NCBI RefSeq assembly: GCF_001445655.1
Contig: NZ_LNBE01000003.1
Location: 2,400,530-2,464,529, forward strand
Source of the DNA: Streptomyces roseifaciens
GTDB lineage: Bacteria; Actinomycetota; Actinomycetes; Streptomycetales; Streptomycetaceae
DNA: 64,000 nucleotides
Reading direction: 5' to 3'
Position 1 is the stretch's first letter, and the number at the start of each line of letters is the position of its first letter. The translations under genes were made by a program, and so were the position numbers. Positions 41,586 to 51,232 of the stretch are shown here, piece by piece. The notes under the pieces are model-generated. The model was not told where the DNA came from and made no database searches. It worked only from the letters and a program-made list of their open reading frames with translations.

Positions 41586-43996
41586 ACGGGTACGCGGAGG
41601 AGGTTCTGGCCGATCCGGTCGGCATGGTCGTGCGGCTGGTCGGGAACGTTGAGCGGCACCTGCACGCCGACCGCGTTCGCGAGATCGTCTGCACGGTGAT
41701 GCGTGAACGAGCCGGTCGTCGACGCCTCGCCCAGGCCCTGCATGACGATCCGTCGCTGCTGCGGACCGGACGGCCTCCGGCCCCTTTCTGCGTCGCGCGG
41801 TTGCTGATGGCTCTTCGCGAAGCAGGCGCCCAGGACATCGCGCTTCCCCGCTGCGGTGAGTGCGGCCGCGGACGCCCCTACGTGGGCAGCCGCACCGGCG
41901 GCCGGTGGGGATGCTCGCCCTGCTTCGACAAACCGGCCGTCTGCGCGGGCTGCCGCCAGCAGCGACGCGTCGTCAGCCGGGACCGCCACGGCGACCCTCG
42001 TTGCGCAAAGTGCCCGGACACAAACGGCGATCCACTCGCCGAACTCACCAGACTCGTCAACGCCGTCGATCCCGTGCTGACCGCCGACACTGTTCGATCA
42101 GCCCTCGAACGCGCCACCGTCCGAACGGCTGGCCAGCGCCGCCTCGCCTGGGCGGTCATCGCCCAGCCCGACCTGCTGACCGGCGCCGGCTACGACGCCC
42201 CGACCCCCGCCGTCCTGCGGTTCATCAGCGAACTCGTCCAAGCAGGGGCCACGACGGTGGTCAACCCGGCCTGCTTCCGCTGCCAGGAGGTCAAGACACT
42301 GTCGAAGCTGCTGGACGGCAAACGGGTCTGCCGCAACTGCTTCGCCCGCAACTCGGCCGTGCCCTGCATCCGCTGCGGAGCTATCCGCGAGCCCGCCGCC
42401 CGGGATGCCGAAGGGCACCCGCTCTGCCCTAACTGCCTCGTCAGCGACCCCGTCAACCTGGAGGAATGCTGCGGCTGCGGGCGCCGCCAGACAGTCGCCG
42501 TCCGCCTTCCCGATGGACCCCGTTGCGCCAACTGCCGACCAAGGAACGCTACCCAGTGCGGCATCTGCGGACGGACAGCGGTCTGTGAGATTTCCCGGGT
42601 CACGGGCAACCCCTGGTGCAACCGGTGCCAGCTGCGGTGGACACCTTGCAGCAGCTGCGGCACCGTCGACCACGTCCGCGGCGGTACCTGGGACGCGCCT
42701 TTGTGCGCGAAGTGCACCAACCCGGATCCGGACTTCTGGGGCCGCTGCCCGGTCTGCCGCACCACATGGCAGCTCAGTACCCGCCCCTGCCAGCGATGCG
42801 CCCTCGACCAGTTGGTACGCGACCTCCTTGGCGACAACACCGGCACAGTCCGCCAGGACCTCGTCCCCCTCTACGAGGCACTGTCCGGAGCCGAACGGCC
42901 CACCAGCACCATGTTCTGGCTATCGGGCTCGAAGGTCAGCATCCTGCTCCAGCAGATCGGGCGCGACGAACGACCCGTCACGCACGAGACGCTCGACGAG
43001 CTGCCCGCGAGCAAGGTTCTCGCACATCTCCGCAGCGTCATGGTCGCCACCGGTGCACTGCCGGCCCGCGACGAACGCCTCGTCGCCCTGGAGGGCTGGA
43101 TCACCTCGGCAGTCCAGGCCCGCACAGACCCCACCGAACGCCGGATCCTGCACGGATACGCAAGCTGGCATCACCTGCGGCGGCTTCGACGACGCCTCGG
43201 CAAGGAACACACCACCCATCTCCAAGCCCTGAACGTCCGCTGCCACGTCACCGCAGCGGCCAACTTCCTCGACTGGCTGACCGGCAATGGCCTGACGCTC
43301 AGCGACTGCACCCAGCCTGACCTGGAGCGATGGACCTCTGACGCCGATGAGAGTTACCGGGACGAGACCGGCCACTTCGTCCGCTGGTCGGTACAGCACC
43401 GGCACGCCCGCGGCCTGACCTACGGCACTGTCCGCTGGACGGGCCCCCTCAGCACCATCGACAGCGAGAAGCGCTGGTCAGATGCCCGACGGCTTCTCCA
43501 CGACGACACCCTGCCCATCCCGGACCGCGTCGCCGGACTGCTGCTGGTCCTCTACGCGCAGAAGATCGCCAGCATCAGCCGGCTCACTGTCGACGACGTT
43601 CACCTCGACAACGACACCGTCGCGATCACGTTCGGCACCTCGCCGGTCGTCCTACCCGAGCCGCTGGCCGCACTCGTCCGCGAGCTCGTCGCGACCCGCC
43701 GAGGCAAAGCCAAGATCGGAACCCCCGAGGACGTCCCCTGGCTGTTTCCCGGCGGCCGCCCAGGACACCCCCTCGGCGATGACCGGATCAGCCAACGTCT
43801 CCACAAGATCGGGATCCGGCCCCGGCAGGACCGCTCCACCGCACTGTTTACCCTCGCCGCCGAACTGCCCGCCGCCATCCTCGCCCGGGTACTCGGCGTC
43901 CACATCCAAGTCGCCGTCCAATGGCAGAAGGCGTCAGCCGGCGACTGGGCCTCTTACGCCGCCGATGTCAGCCGCCGTGTCCCGGAGAACCAATGA
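41582..43996 (+). CDS. Tandem zinc-ribbon protein with degenerate recombinase-like C-terminus (804 aa)
   Basis: It starts at TTG 41582, overlapping the XRE stop by 4 bp. Residues ~90-410 contain about seven CxxC pairs in zinc-ribbon spacing ('CGECGRGRPY', 'CAGCRQQRRV', 'CFRCQEVKTL', 'CIRCGAIRE', 'CCGCGRRQTV', 'CGICGRTAVC', 'CSSCGTVDHV', 'CPVCRTTWQL'). The C-terminal half resembles a tyrosine-recombinase fold ('LLLVLYAQKIASISRLTVDD', 'VPWLFPGGRPGHPLGDDRIS', 'ILARVLGVHIQVAVQWQKAS'). However, the catalytic Arg, His-x-x-Arg and Tyr positions are not conserved. It may be a DNA-binding accessory subunit of the recombinases. Confidence 0.75.
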   Translation: MNGYAEEVLADPVGMVVRLVGNVERHLHADRVREIVCTVMRERAGRRRLAQALHDDPSLLRTGRPPAPFCVARLLMALREAGAQDIALPRCGECGRGRPYVGSRTGGRWGCSPCFDKPAVCAGCRQQRRVVSRDRHGDPRCAKCPDTNGDPLAELTRLVNAVDPVLTADTVRSALERATVRTAGQRRLAWAVIAQPDLLTGAGYDAPTPAVLRFISELVQAGATTVVNPACFRCQEVKTLSKLLDGKRVCRNCFARNSAVPCIRCGAIREPAARDAEGHPLCPNCLVSDPVNLEECCGCGRRQTVAVRLPDGPRCANCRPRNATQCGICGRTAVCEISRVTGNPWCNRCQLRWTPCSSCGTVDHVRGGTWDAPLCAKCTNPDPDFWGRCPVCRTTWQLSTRPCQRCALDQLVRDLLGDNTGTVRQDLVPLYEALSGAERPTSTMFWLSGSKVSILLQQIGRDERPVTHETLDELPASKVLAHLRSVMVATGALPARDERLVALEGWITSAVQARTDPTERRILHGYASWHHLRRLRRRLGKEHTTHLQALNVRCHVTAAANFLDWLTGNGLTLSDCTQPDLERWTSDADESYRDETGHFVRWSVQHRHARGLTYGTVRWTGPLSTIDSEKRWSDARRLLHDDTLPIPDRVAGLLLVLYAQKIASISRLTVDDVHLDNDTVAITFGTSPVVLPEPLAALVRELVATRRGKAKIGTPEDVPWLFPGGRPGHPLGDDRISQRLHKIGIRPRQDRSTALFTLAAELPAAILARVLGVHIQVAVQWQKASAGDWASYAADVSRRVPENQ

Positions 43997-44646
43997 AGCT
44001 ACCCATCACCATCCACCAAGCACGGCTCGGATCCACGGAGTTCAAGGTCATCCGACCAGCCCGGCCCCTGGTCCACGCAGTGCTCATCGACCACGATCGG
44101 CACCTGGATACCTACCTCGATCAGGACGCCGCCCAGCGAATCGGTGGGCTATGGAAGCTCGCCGCCTCTTCACCGCGCTCGCTGGTCCACCTGCCGATGC
44201 GGGGGAACCGTGGCCCCTCCCGCGAGCTGCCAGAAGACGGCACACGGCAGCTTGATCTCGTGCTGCTGCACCACTCGCTCCAGTTCGCACCCTCACGCTG
44301 GAAGGAAATACGAGGACGGCTCGGCCCAGGGCGGCCGCAGACCGTGACGCTGCCTGGCGCAGGACACACCGACGAAGCCGTGACTGACCACGAGGCACGG
44401 CACTACCAGGAGAACCGGGATCTGTTTCACCAGCATCTCCACGCCGAGACCCTGTTCATGACCGGCAGCGCGAAGGTGTTCAGGGACACCGCCCGGCACT
44501 TCTTCGACGTCGCCCGAAACGGCCCCGGATACGTCCCCGTCCATCCGAGCTACCCGCGCTTCTGCACCGAACTCCACTCCAACGACGGCATTCTCGGTGA
44601 CGCGCGCGAGATCCACATCGAGTACTGCGACCAGTGGGACGCATGA
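43993..44646 (+). CDS. Unknown protein encoded in the recombinase operon (217 aa)
   Basis: ATG 43993 overlaps the preceding stop by 4 bp (ATGA), so it is translationally coupled to the zinc-ribbon gene. There is no signal peptide, membrane segment or Cys cluster. Visible features are 'KVIRPARPLVHAVLIDHDRH', 'LDLVLLHHSLQFAPSRWKEI', a His-rich middle ('HTDEAVTDHEARHYQENRDL', 'FHQHLHAETLFMTGSAKVFR') and an acidic end. The His clusters could bind metal. No family was recognised. It is either part of the recombination machinery or cargo. Confidence 0.72.
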   Translation: MKLPITIHQARLGSTEFKVIRPARPLVHAVLIDHDRHLDTYLDQDAAQRIGGLWKLAASSPRSLVHLPMRGNRGPSRELPEDGTRQLDLVLLHHSLQFAPSRWKEIRGRLGPGRPQTVTLPGAGHTDEAVTDHEARHYQENRDLFHQHLHAETLFMTGSAKVFRDTARHFFDVARNGPGYVPVHPSYPRFCTELHSNDGILGDAREIHIEYCDQWDA

Positions 44647-45251
44647 CCCCGACCGACAGGACCCCACCGACCATGACGTTCAACGATCACCTCCAGCATC
44701 TCGTCGAGAGGGCCCTCACATCCATCCCGGCCGCCGACGCCGGCGACATCTACGCTGTCTCCTTCCTCATCGACAACGAGGACGACGACCCTCGTCAGCC
44801 AACCTTGACGATCGGCTACAACACTGAAACTCAGGCCCAACGCAGCATCCAGGACGCCTCTGACCAGGCAGAAGCCCGCTGGAACTACGCTTTCTGGATC
44901 CAGAACGAGCTGACTGTGGTCGGCGACCTGACCAGCGACCCCGCCGGAGCCACAGCTCGCCAGGAGTGGATCAGCGACCTCGGACTTTGGTACGCCGAGC
45001 CGACCGACCTCGCCGACTGGGATGCAGTCATCGGGCCACTCGCCGCGCAGATCGAGGCCCGCTTCAGCCAGACCTGCTGCCAGCTCGCCCGAACCCTCCA
45101 TACGACCGGCGTCATCGAAAGATCTGTCGGCCGAACCGTGCCGGTGATCGTCCACGAGCTGGAGTACTACGAGGCGATCGCCCGGCAGACCCAGGCCGCC
45201 AACCCTCCCGGCCTCGCCGACGAGTTCACCTCATGGGTCCGCAACGGCTGA
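44643..45251 (+). CDS. Unknown protein, DUF4303-like, last gene of the recombinase operon (202 aa)
   Basis: ATG 44643 overlaps the previous stop by 4 bp; a second ATG at 44673 (MTFNDHLQHLVERALTSIPA) is also plausible. The N-terminal half, 'AGDIYAVSFLIDNEDDDPRQ', 'PTLTIGYNTETQAQRSIQDA' and 'EARWNYAFWIQNELTVVGDL', recalls DUF4303 proteins, some of which are predicted immunity-type proteins. The call is tentative. The protein is acidic and soluble. About 30 bp later the sequence changes to an integrase remnant, which may mark the end of the operon. Confidence 0.65.
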   Translation: MTPTDRTPPTMTFNDHLQHLVERALTSIPAADAGDIYAVSFLIDNEDDDPRQPTLTIGYNTETQAQRSIQDASDQAEARWNYAFWIQNELTVVGDLTSDPAGATARQEWISDLGLWYAEPTDLADWDAVIGPLAAQIEARFSQTCCQLARTLHTTGVIERSVGRTVPVIVHELEYYEAIARQTQAANPPGLADEFTSWVRNG

Positions 45252-45279
45252 GGCATTCGGACAGTTCCAATACCCGACT

Positions 45280-45815
45280 CCACCATTAGGGACCAGCGAT
45301 TCCGGTTTCCGGGCCGAGGTTGAAAGCGAGCAGGCGATCGCGCGCGGCGAGGTCTACGTGGAGATGATCGACTCCCACCAGCACGCGGGACTGACCGGTC
45401 CGTCTGCCGAAGAGGCAGCCCGTCGACTCACAGACTTCGGCGAGCGCGCGCAGTTTCAGGGCCAGGTCGCGCTGGACAGACACCGTCTCAAAAGGATCAT
45501 GAAGCGTCACGACCCGGCGATCTATCCCGGCGAATACATCACCTGCGTCAACGATCCGGCCAAGGCCCTCTGCGAGAAAGCCCGCCGCGGCAACAGCGAA
45601 GGACTTCCCTCGCACGGCGGCTGCCTGCCGTTGGCCTGCCGAAACGTCGCACTGACCGCCGAGAACATCGCCGCCTGGCAACGCGAGATCGTCCGCATCG
45701 ACGGCCGCATCGCCTCGCGGCCGACGCTGCCACCCCGCCTTCGCCAGCTCCTTGAGAGCAGACGGGCCGAGATCGTCGAGTTCCTGACGGCGAACGGGCA
45801 GGAGGCTGTTCCGGC

Positions 45816-45819
<4 letters not shown>
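45280..45819 (+). pseudogene. C-terminal zinc-binding part of a large integrase (TnpB-like)
   Basis: The open stretch starts about 45255-45280 without a convincing start and reads 'GTSDSGFRAEVESEQAIARG', the segment that normally follows the Tyr nucleophile in large Tn554/TnpB-type integrases. It continues 'DPAIYPGEYITCVNDPAKAL', 'CEKARRGNSEGLPSHGGCLP', 'LACRNVALTAENIAAWQREI' and a helical end. The Cys residues probably bind zinc. The catalytic domain is missing. ATG 45364 could give a shorter product. The stop overlaps the next ATG by 4 bp (ATGA at 45816). Confidence 0.6.
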
Positions 45820-47353
<1,534 letters not shown>

Positions 47354-47420
47354 CAAACGCAACCCGGAAGGCTGGCCCACCGGAGGCCGCGTAGCACAGG
47401 CCCATCGGCCGGGCGAGAGA

Positions 47421-47456
47421 CGTGCCGCAGGGCCTCAGCTGCTCCCCTGCGGCACG
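47421..47456 (+). terminator. Hairpin terminator after the recombinase-associated cluster
   Basis: A perfect 12-bp stem, CGTGCCGCAGGG (47421-47432) with CCCTGCGGCACG (47445-47456), has a 12-nt loop and lies 68 bp after the last coiled-coil gene. Confidence 0.75.
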
Positions 47457-47472
47457 CTCCCCCTTGGATGGG

Positions 47473-47613
47473 GATGTGGCCTACCGTCGGAAGAAGCGGG
47501 CGAAGCGTTCGATGCTGATGGAGACCTCGACCCCGGCCGCTGGCGCCCTGCGCCCGCTGTGTGACCCGGACGGGCCGGAGCTGGACGAGGACGACGAGGT
47601 CGAGCAGGGATGA
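47473..47613 (+). CDS. Possible small acidic-tailed protein (46 aa)
   Basis: A GTG-initiated frame gives a basic start (AYRRKKRAKRSM) and acidic end (DPDGPELDEDDEVEQG) with good GC3. There is no clear ribosome site and no family; it could be the tail of a lost gene. It is convergent with the membrane-protein gene ending at 47631. Confidence 0.25.
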   Translation, partial: DVAYRRKKRAKRSMLMETSTPAAGALRPLCDPDGPELDEDDEVEQG

Positions 47614-47630
47614 GACCCCGCCAGCCCGAA

Positions 47631-49832
47631 TCACATCGGCTTCGTCCGGAGGCGTTTCCGCCGCCGGGCCTGTGGCGTGCTGACGAGCCTTCGGAAGCGA
47701 GGGTCTGACCGGAGTTCCGTGAAACAGGGGTCGCCCTGAGCCTCTTCCTTGTCGTCTTCAGTGACGATGGCGTATCGGAGGTCCTCGATGGCGTACTCCA
47801 TCTGCTGTCGTCGAGTCTCTTTGCCGAGGTCTCTCCGTCGGGCGATGAGCATATGCGTGCACGCGTGGTCGTAGGCCAGCCTTGGTGAGGCGGGTGGACC
47901 TTCGTGAGAGTGCTGTGCCGTGATCTGCTCGGCCTCGGTGGTCTCCTGCAGTGCGTTGAAGCTTTCCACGAGGTTGCGGGCGAGGGGGCGCATCGCCGCT
48001 TGCTGGTGGCGCAACTCCTTCCCCTTCCATGCGACCTTGCTGGGGTCGCATAGGTCGTTGAGCTCGTCGGCGGACTTGCGGGCGCTGACCAGCATGGCGG
48101 CGCGGCCCTCGTCCGTGTCTCCGGCATCGACGTAGCCGTTGAGCCACTGGGTGGCACTGCTGTAGAGGATTCGGATCTTGAGCGGCATCCATCCCTCGCG
48201 GTCGTTGGAAACCTTCGAGATCTCACAACGGTGGTACTGCGCGTCGATGGCCCGGGCGAAGCCGCCGAAATCCGTTTCCTCGTGGGGCTGTAGCCCGTAG
48301 GAGGCCCAGAGATACTCGAACAGCGCCAGTTCGTTCTGCGGGTCCTCGTCGACCGCTTTGGCGAGAAGTCGCACCTTGGTGGCGTCCCGGGCTTCCTCGT
48401 CGGCGAGCAGCGACTTGCTGCTGGCGATCACCTGTAGTGCGACGCTTTTCCACTGACTGGCGCCGTACAGGCGGTCCTGAAGCTTTTCGTGCACCGCGCT
48501 CAGCTGCACCAGGATGAATGCGGCGGCGCCGGTGAGCATCTGCGCCTTGGCCCGTTCCTGGTCCGGATCCTTCGGGAGGTGCAGGTCCGGGCGGCTAAAC
48601 ACGGCGGTGGCTGCATGCTGCCCGTTGCGCGAGAGGCTGATCGCGACGCGGTTGTCGTCCACGAGGGTGACCCTGGCGCGCCAGGTCATATCGGGCCTGA
48701 GCGCGAAGAACAAGCGGGTCAGGGCTCCCACGATCTTCCCCGCAGGCAGGACGCTGAGCTCCTCGACAGGGATCTGACTCAGCGGTGAGTTCCCCGGCGT
48801 GGATGTGGACTTCTGCAAGGACTGCGGGGTCTCGGTGCCGAGGCCCTTCATCCTGGCGAGCAGGTAGTCGGAGGAAGAGGCGTTCACGCTTCCGTCGGAC
48901 TGCTGTACCTCGACCTGCAGGCGCAGGTTCTGGCCGAGGGCCGCAGCCGTCAGCAGCACGCCGATCACGGTGAGGGTGATATGTACGACCATCAGCCGCA
49001 CGTCGTAGCTGAGCGCGGAGCTGATCAGCACCGCAAGAATCCCCGCCAGCATGGCAACGTCCAGGGACAGGAGCAGGGCACGCCACCGCAGCCATTCATC
49101 GCCGCGAGCGGCCCAGAGCACTAGGGCTGCTGCCACGACACCCACTAGTCCGATCACCAGGGCACCGACCCAGCATTGCGTCCACGTCGGTGCAAACGGG
49201 CTGAACATGGCGAACAACGGCGCCATGACCGCTGCTGCGAACAACAGGAACGCACCGACGCTGCCCATGGTGCGCCGCACCCAAGCCGGCCACGCGACGG
49301 CATCGACCTTCACCAGCCACCGCGAGCACAGGCCAGCAAGAGCGTAGAGGACCAGCATTCCGATCGCGGCGACCACGACGAGGCGCCCAAGGGGGAGCGC
49401 CCAGTCTCGGTAGAAGCGATCACTGTTCGAAACCGCCGTGGGCAAGGGACGAGTCTTCAGGTCGGAGACGCGCGCGATGCCGGCGACCGCGGCGGCGCTT
49501 GCGGCATCAAGCCGAAGCGCGGCGGCGAACTTGTCTTCGGCCGCCGCCAGGTCCCCGGAGCGGATCATGAGTTGCCCGGCCGTAACGAGCTCGGCTGCGT
49601 CTTGGCGGGCCTCGGCCACCAGCCGGAGGCCGTCGACTGCGCACTGCTGGTCGCCGTCGCTTGCCTTCACCGACTCGTACAGCTTCTTCGCCCGGTCCAA
49701 AGAACCCGCCAGCCGGTGACCGTCGGCCGCCTTGCACGCTTGCTGTGCGACGGTGTCGGCGGGCACCGCCGCGACTGTGGTGGCCAGGACAAGCACAACC
49801 AGGGGCAGGGCTCGAACAAGGAGTCTCCACAT
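47631..49832 (-). CDS. Multi-pass membrane protein with TPR-like N-terminus (733 aa)
   Basis: Residues 1-28 are a signal/anchor helix. About 30-135 form a helical-repeat (TPR-like) exported region ('LAGSLDRAKKLYESVKASDG', 'SGDLAAAEDKFAAALRLDAA'). Five membrane helices lie at about 147-320 ('LGRLVVVAAIGMLVLYALAG', 'FLLFAAAVMAPLFAMF', 'VGALVIGLVGVVAAALVLWA', 'SLDVAMLAGILAVLISSAL', 'VVHITLTVIGVLLTAAALG'). A large cytosolic C-terminal half is helical ('RLLAKAVDEDPQNELALFEY', 'RQQMEYAIEDLRYAIVTEDD'), with a basic end. No enzyme motif was found. It shares strand and neighbourhood with the protease-STAND gene and could be a membrane partner. Confidence 0.8.
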   Translation of the reverse strand: MWRLLVRALPLVVLVLATTVAAVPADTVAQQACKAADGHRLAGSLDRAKKLYESVKASDGDQQCAVDGLRLVAEARQDAAELVTAGQLMIRSGDLAAAEDKFAAALRLDAASAAAVAGIARVSDLKTRPLPTAVSNSDRFYRDWALPLGRLVVVAAIGMLVLYALAGLCSRWLVKVDAVAWPAWVRRTMGSVGAFLLFAAAVMAPLFAMFSPFAPTWTQCWVGALVIGLVGVVAAALVLWAARGDEWLRWRALLLSLDVAMLAGILAVLISSALSYDVRLMVVHITLTVIGVLLTAAALGQNLRLQVEVQQSDGSVNASSSDYLLARMKGLGTETPQSLQKSTSTPGNSPLSQIPVEELSVLPAGKIVGALTRLFFALRPDMTWRARVTLVDDNRVAISLSRNGQHAATAVFSRPDLHLPKDPDQERAKAQMLTGAAAFILVQLSAVHEKLQDRLYGASQWKSVALQVIASSKSLLADEEARDATKVRLLAKAVDEDPQNELALFEYLWASYGLQPHEETDFGGFARAIDAQYHRCEISKVSNDREGWMPLKIRILYSSATQWLNGYVDAGDTDEGRAAMLVSARKSADELNDLCDPSKVAWKGKELRHQQAAMRPLARNLVESFNALQETTEAEQITAQHSHEGPPASPRLAYDHACTHMLIARRRDLGKETRRQQMEYAIEDLRYAIVTEDDKEEAQGDPCFTELRSDPRFRRLVSTPQARRRKRLRTKPM

Positions 49833-49989
49833 GACCTGTAGTCAAAGGCAGCGACGACGCCCTCGCATCCAGGCGCACCGTCGGCGACACCAAGACCGCC
49901 CTCTCGCGCAGGCACGGAGACCGCCTGGCCGAACGAACGTAGCGCCCTGGGTATACGGCGTTGTCCGGCTGGGGAAGGATCGCGCACAG

Positions 49990-50398
49990 GGGATGGAGGG
50001 TCGTGCGCACGGTGTACCTGGGCCCGCGACCACGGCGTCAGTCGCGGCGCCATCCGCACGGCTGTCGCCGACCTCCTGCCCGACCACACCGCCGCCGACG
50101 AGGACGGCCCGGCCCCGGAGCTGCCGGTCACCCTCGGCGTGCCGGGCAAGGTCGCCGACTTCCTCCGCACCACCGAGCTGGAGCCCCCGAGCGCGCCGCG
50201 CTCGACCAGGGAGTGACCGTACGGCGCGGTCAGGGCTACACCCTGCGCGTGACCGCAGTCCCCGCCGTGCACCGTCAGCTCCTCGCCCGCTGCCAGCCGC
50301 TCGACGGCGGCCAGGGCGTCCCCGCGGTACCGGCCCAGCGCGCGGCCCGCCGCGAGTACGAGAACCGCGTCGACGCCCTCGCGACGAATACCCCGTAG
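49990..50398 (+). pseudogene. Frameshifted plasmid-type HTH-containing protein remnant
   Basis: The first part, 'ARDHGVSRGAIRTAVADLLP' (HTH-like) and 'PELPVTLGVPGKVADFLRTT', stops at 50216. The continuation 'ERAALDQGVTVRRGQGYTLR', 'VTAVPAVHRQLLARCQPLDG' and 'AQRAARREYENRVDAL' is in the next frame and ends at 50398. One base is missing near 50192. Similar proteins are carried on Streptomyces plasmids and integrative elements (from memory). It has no valid start. Confidence 0.45.
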
Positions 50399-50563
50399 CG
50401 TGGCGTATCTGGGTCCTAACGGCAGCTTCAAGAGTGCAGGGCCTTGCACGACGGTCACCACTACGGCGACTCTCAGCCACACCCTTCCCCCAGCAACCAC
50501 ACTCCGTACCCATGGTATTACACTCCGCATGTCCGCAGTTGATCAGCGCGTCTAGGGGGCCGC

Positions 50564-50752
50564 GTGACCGGCTTTCAGACTCATACGTTCGCGATTGAGC
50601 TTGGAAATATCCGGGTGGAGACGCTTCAGAGCGTCGACGGTATGGTGATCGGCCAAGACGTCGTTGACGACAGGCAGGTGTCGTCCAGCGGTGAGCTGAT
50701 CGCCGGGCGGCCTGGCGCCGCCGGGGCGAAGCAGATCACCGCCACAGCTTAG
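50564..50752 (+). pseudogene. Phage-tail/injection-system tube-protein fragment (62 aa)
   Basis: GTG 50564 follows GGGGGCC. It encodes 'GFQTHTFAIELGNIRVETLQ' and 'SVDGMVIGQDVVDDRQVSSS', the conserved beginning of T4-gp19-like tail-tube proteins found in phages and contractile injection systems ('F-x-x-E-L-x-x-x-x-V ... Q-S-x-D-G-L'). Only the first 62 residues remain; a normal protein has about 145. The stop lies inside the left arm of the long inverted repeat, so the insertion or formation of that repeat probably truncated the gene. Confidence 0.5.
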
Positions 50753-50836
50753 ACCGACCGGCAAATGGATCACTTAAGGCGTCGGCCGCCCTACCACCCG
50801 ACGCCTTAAGTGATCCATTTGCCGGTCGGTCTAAGC
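50747..50836. repeat. Perfect 39-bp inverted repeat with 12-nt spacer
   Basis: The left arm 50747-50785 (begins GCTTAGACCGACCGG) and right arm 50798-50836 are exact reverse complements over 39 bp. The spacer is CCGCCCTACCAC. It is AT-richer than its surroundings and contains TTAAG. It is the longest perfect inverted repeat I noticed in the window. It may be two abutting transposon ends, a recombination site, or a very stable transcript hairpin. Confidence 0.95.
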
Positions 50837-50861
50837 GGCTACCACGTACTGTCCGCCCGTC

Positions 50862-50895
50862 CCCTGGGCCAGCTCTTCCACGACCTGGCCCAGGG
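50862..50895. terminator. 11-bp stem hairpin downstream of the long inverted repeat
   Basis: CCCTGGGCCAG (50862-50872) pairs with CTGGCCCAGGG (50885-50895). It lies 338 bp beyond the stop of the protease-STAND gene (minus strand), so it could end that transcript. No gene was recognised between 50837 and 51232. Confidence 0.5.
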
Positions 50896-51232
50896 ATCGG
50901 GTTCTCCCTCCGGATGCGTGGGACGCGCGATTGGGCGGGGTCTTCGGGCTGATAGCCGACGACCCCGCCTAACGGGCTGCGGCGCTGCGCCTGAGTACGG
51001 AGCGCTGTCTGTCTTCCGCCTGGTCTCCATGCCCACACCAAGCCCTGGAACCCGGCCCAAGGCCGCGCCGCCTAGGCGGGTGCGGCGCTCGGTACGCGGG
51101 CCGGGCGCCGCGCCATCCTGGTCGGCTCCCGGTCCTGGTCGTCACTCGTCTTCGTCCGGACCGGCACAGGTCGACGTCGATGTCACGGCCGAAGCCCACT
51201 TCGGCGGCCAGGTACTGCTTCGTCGATCACGT

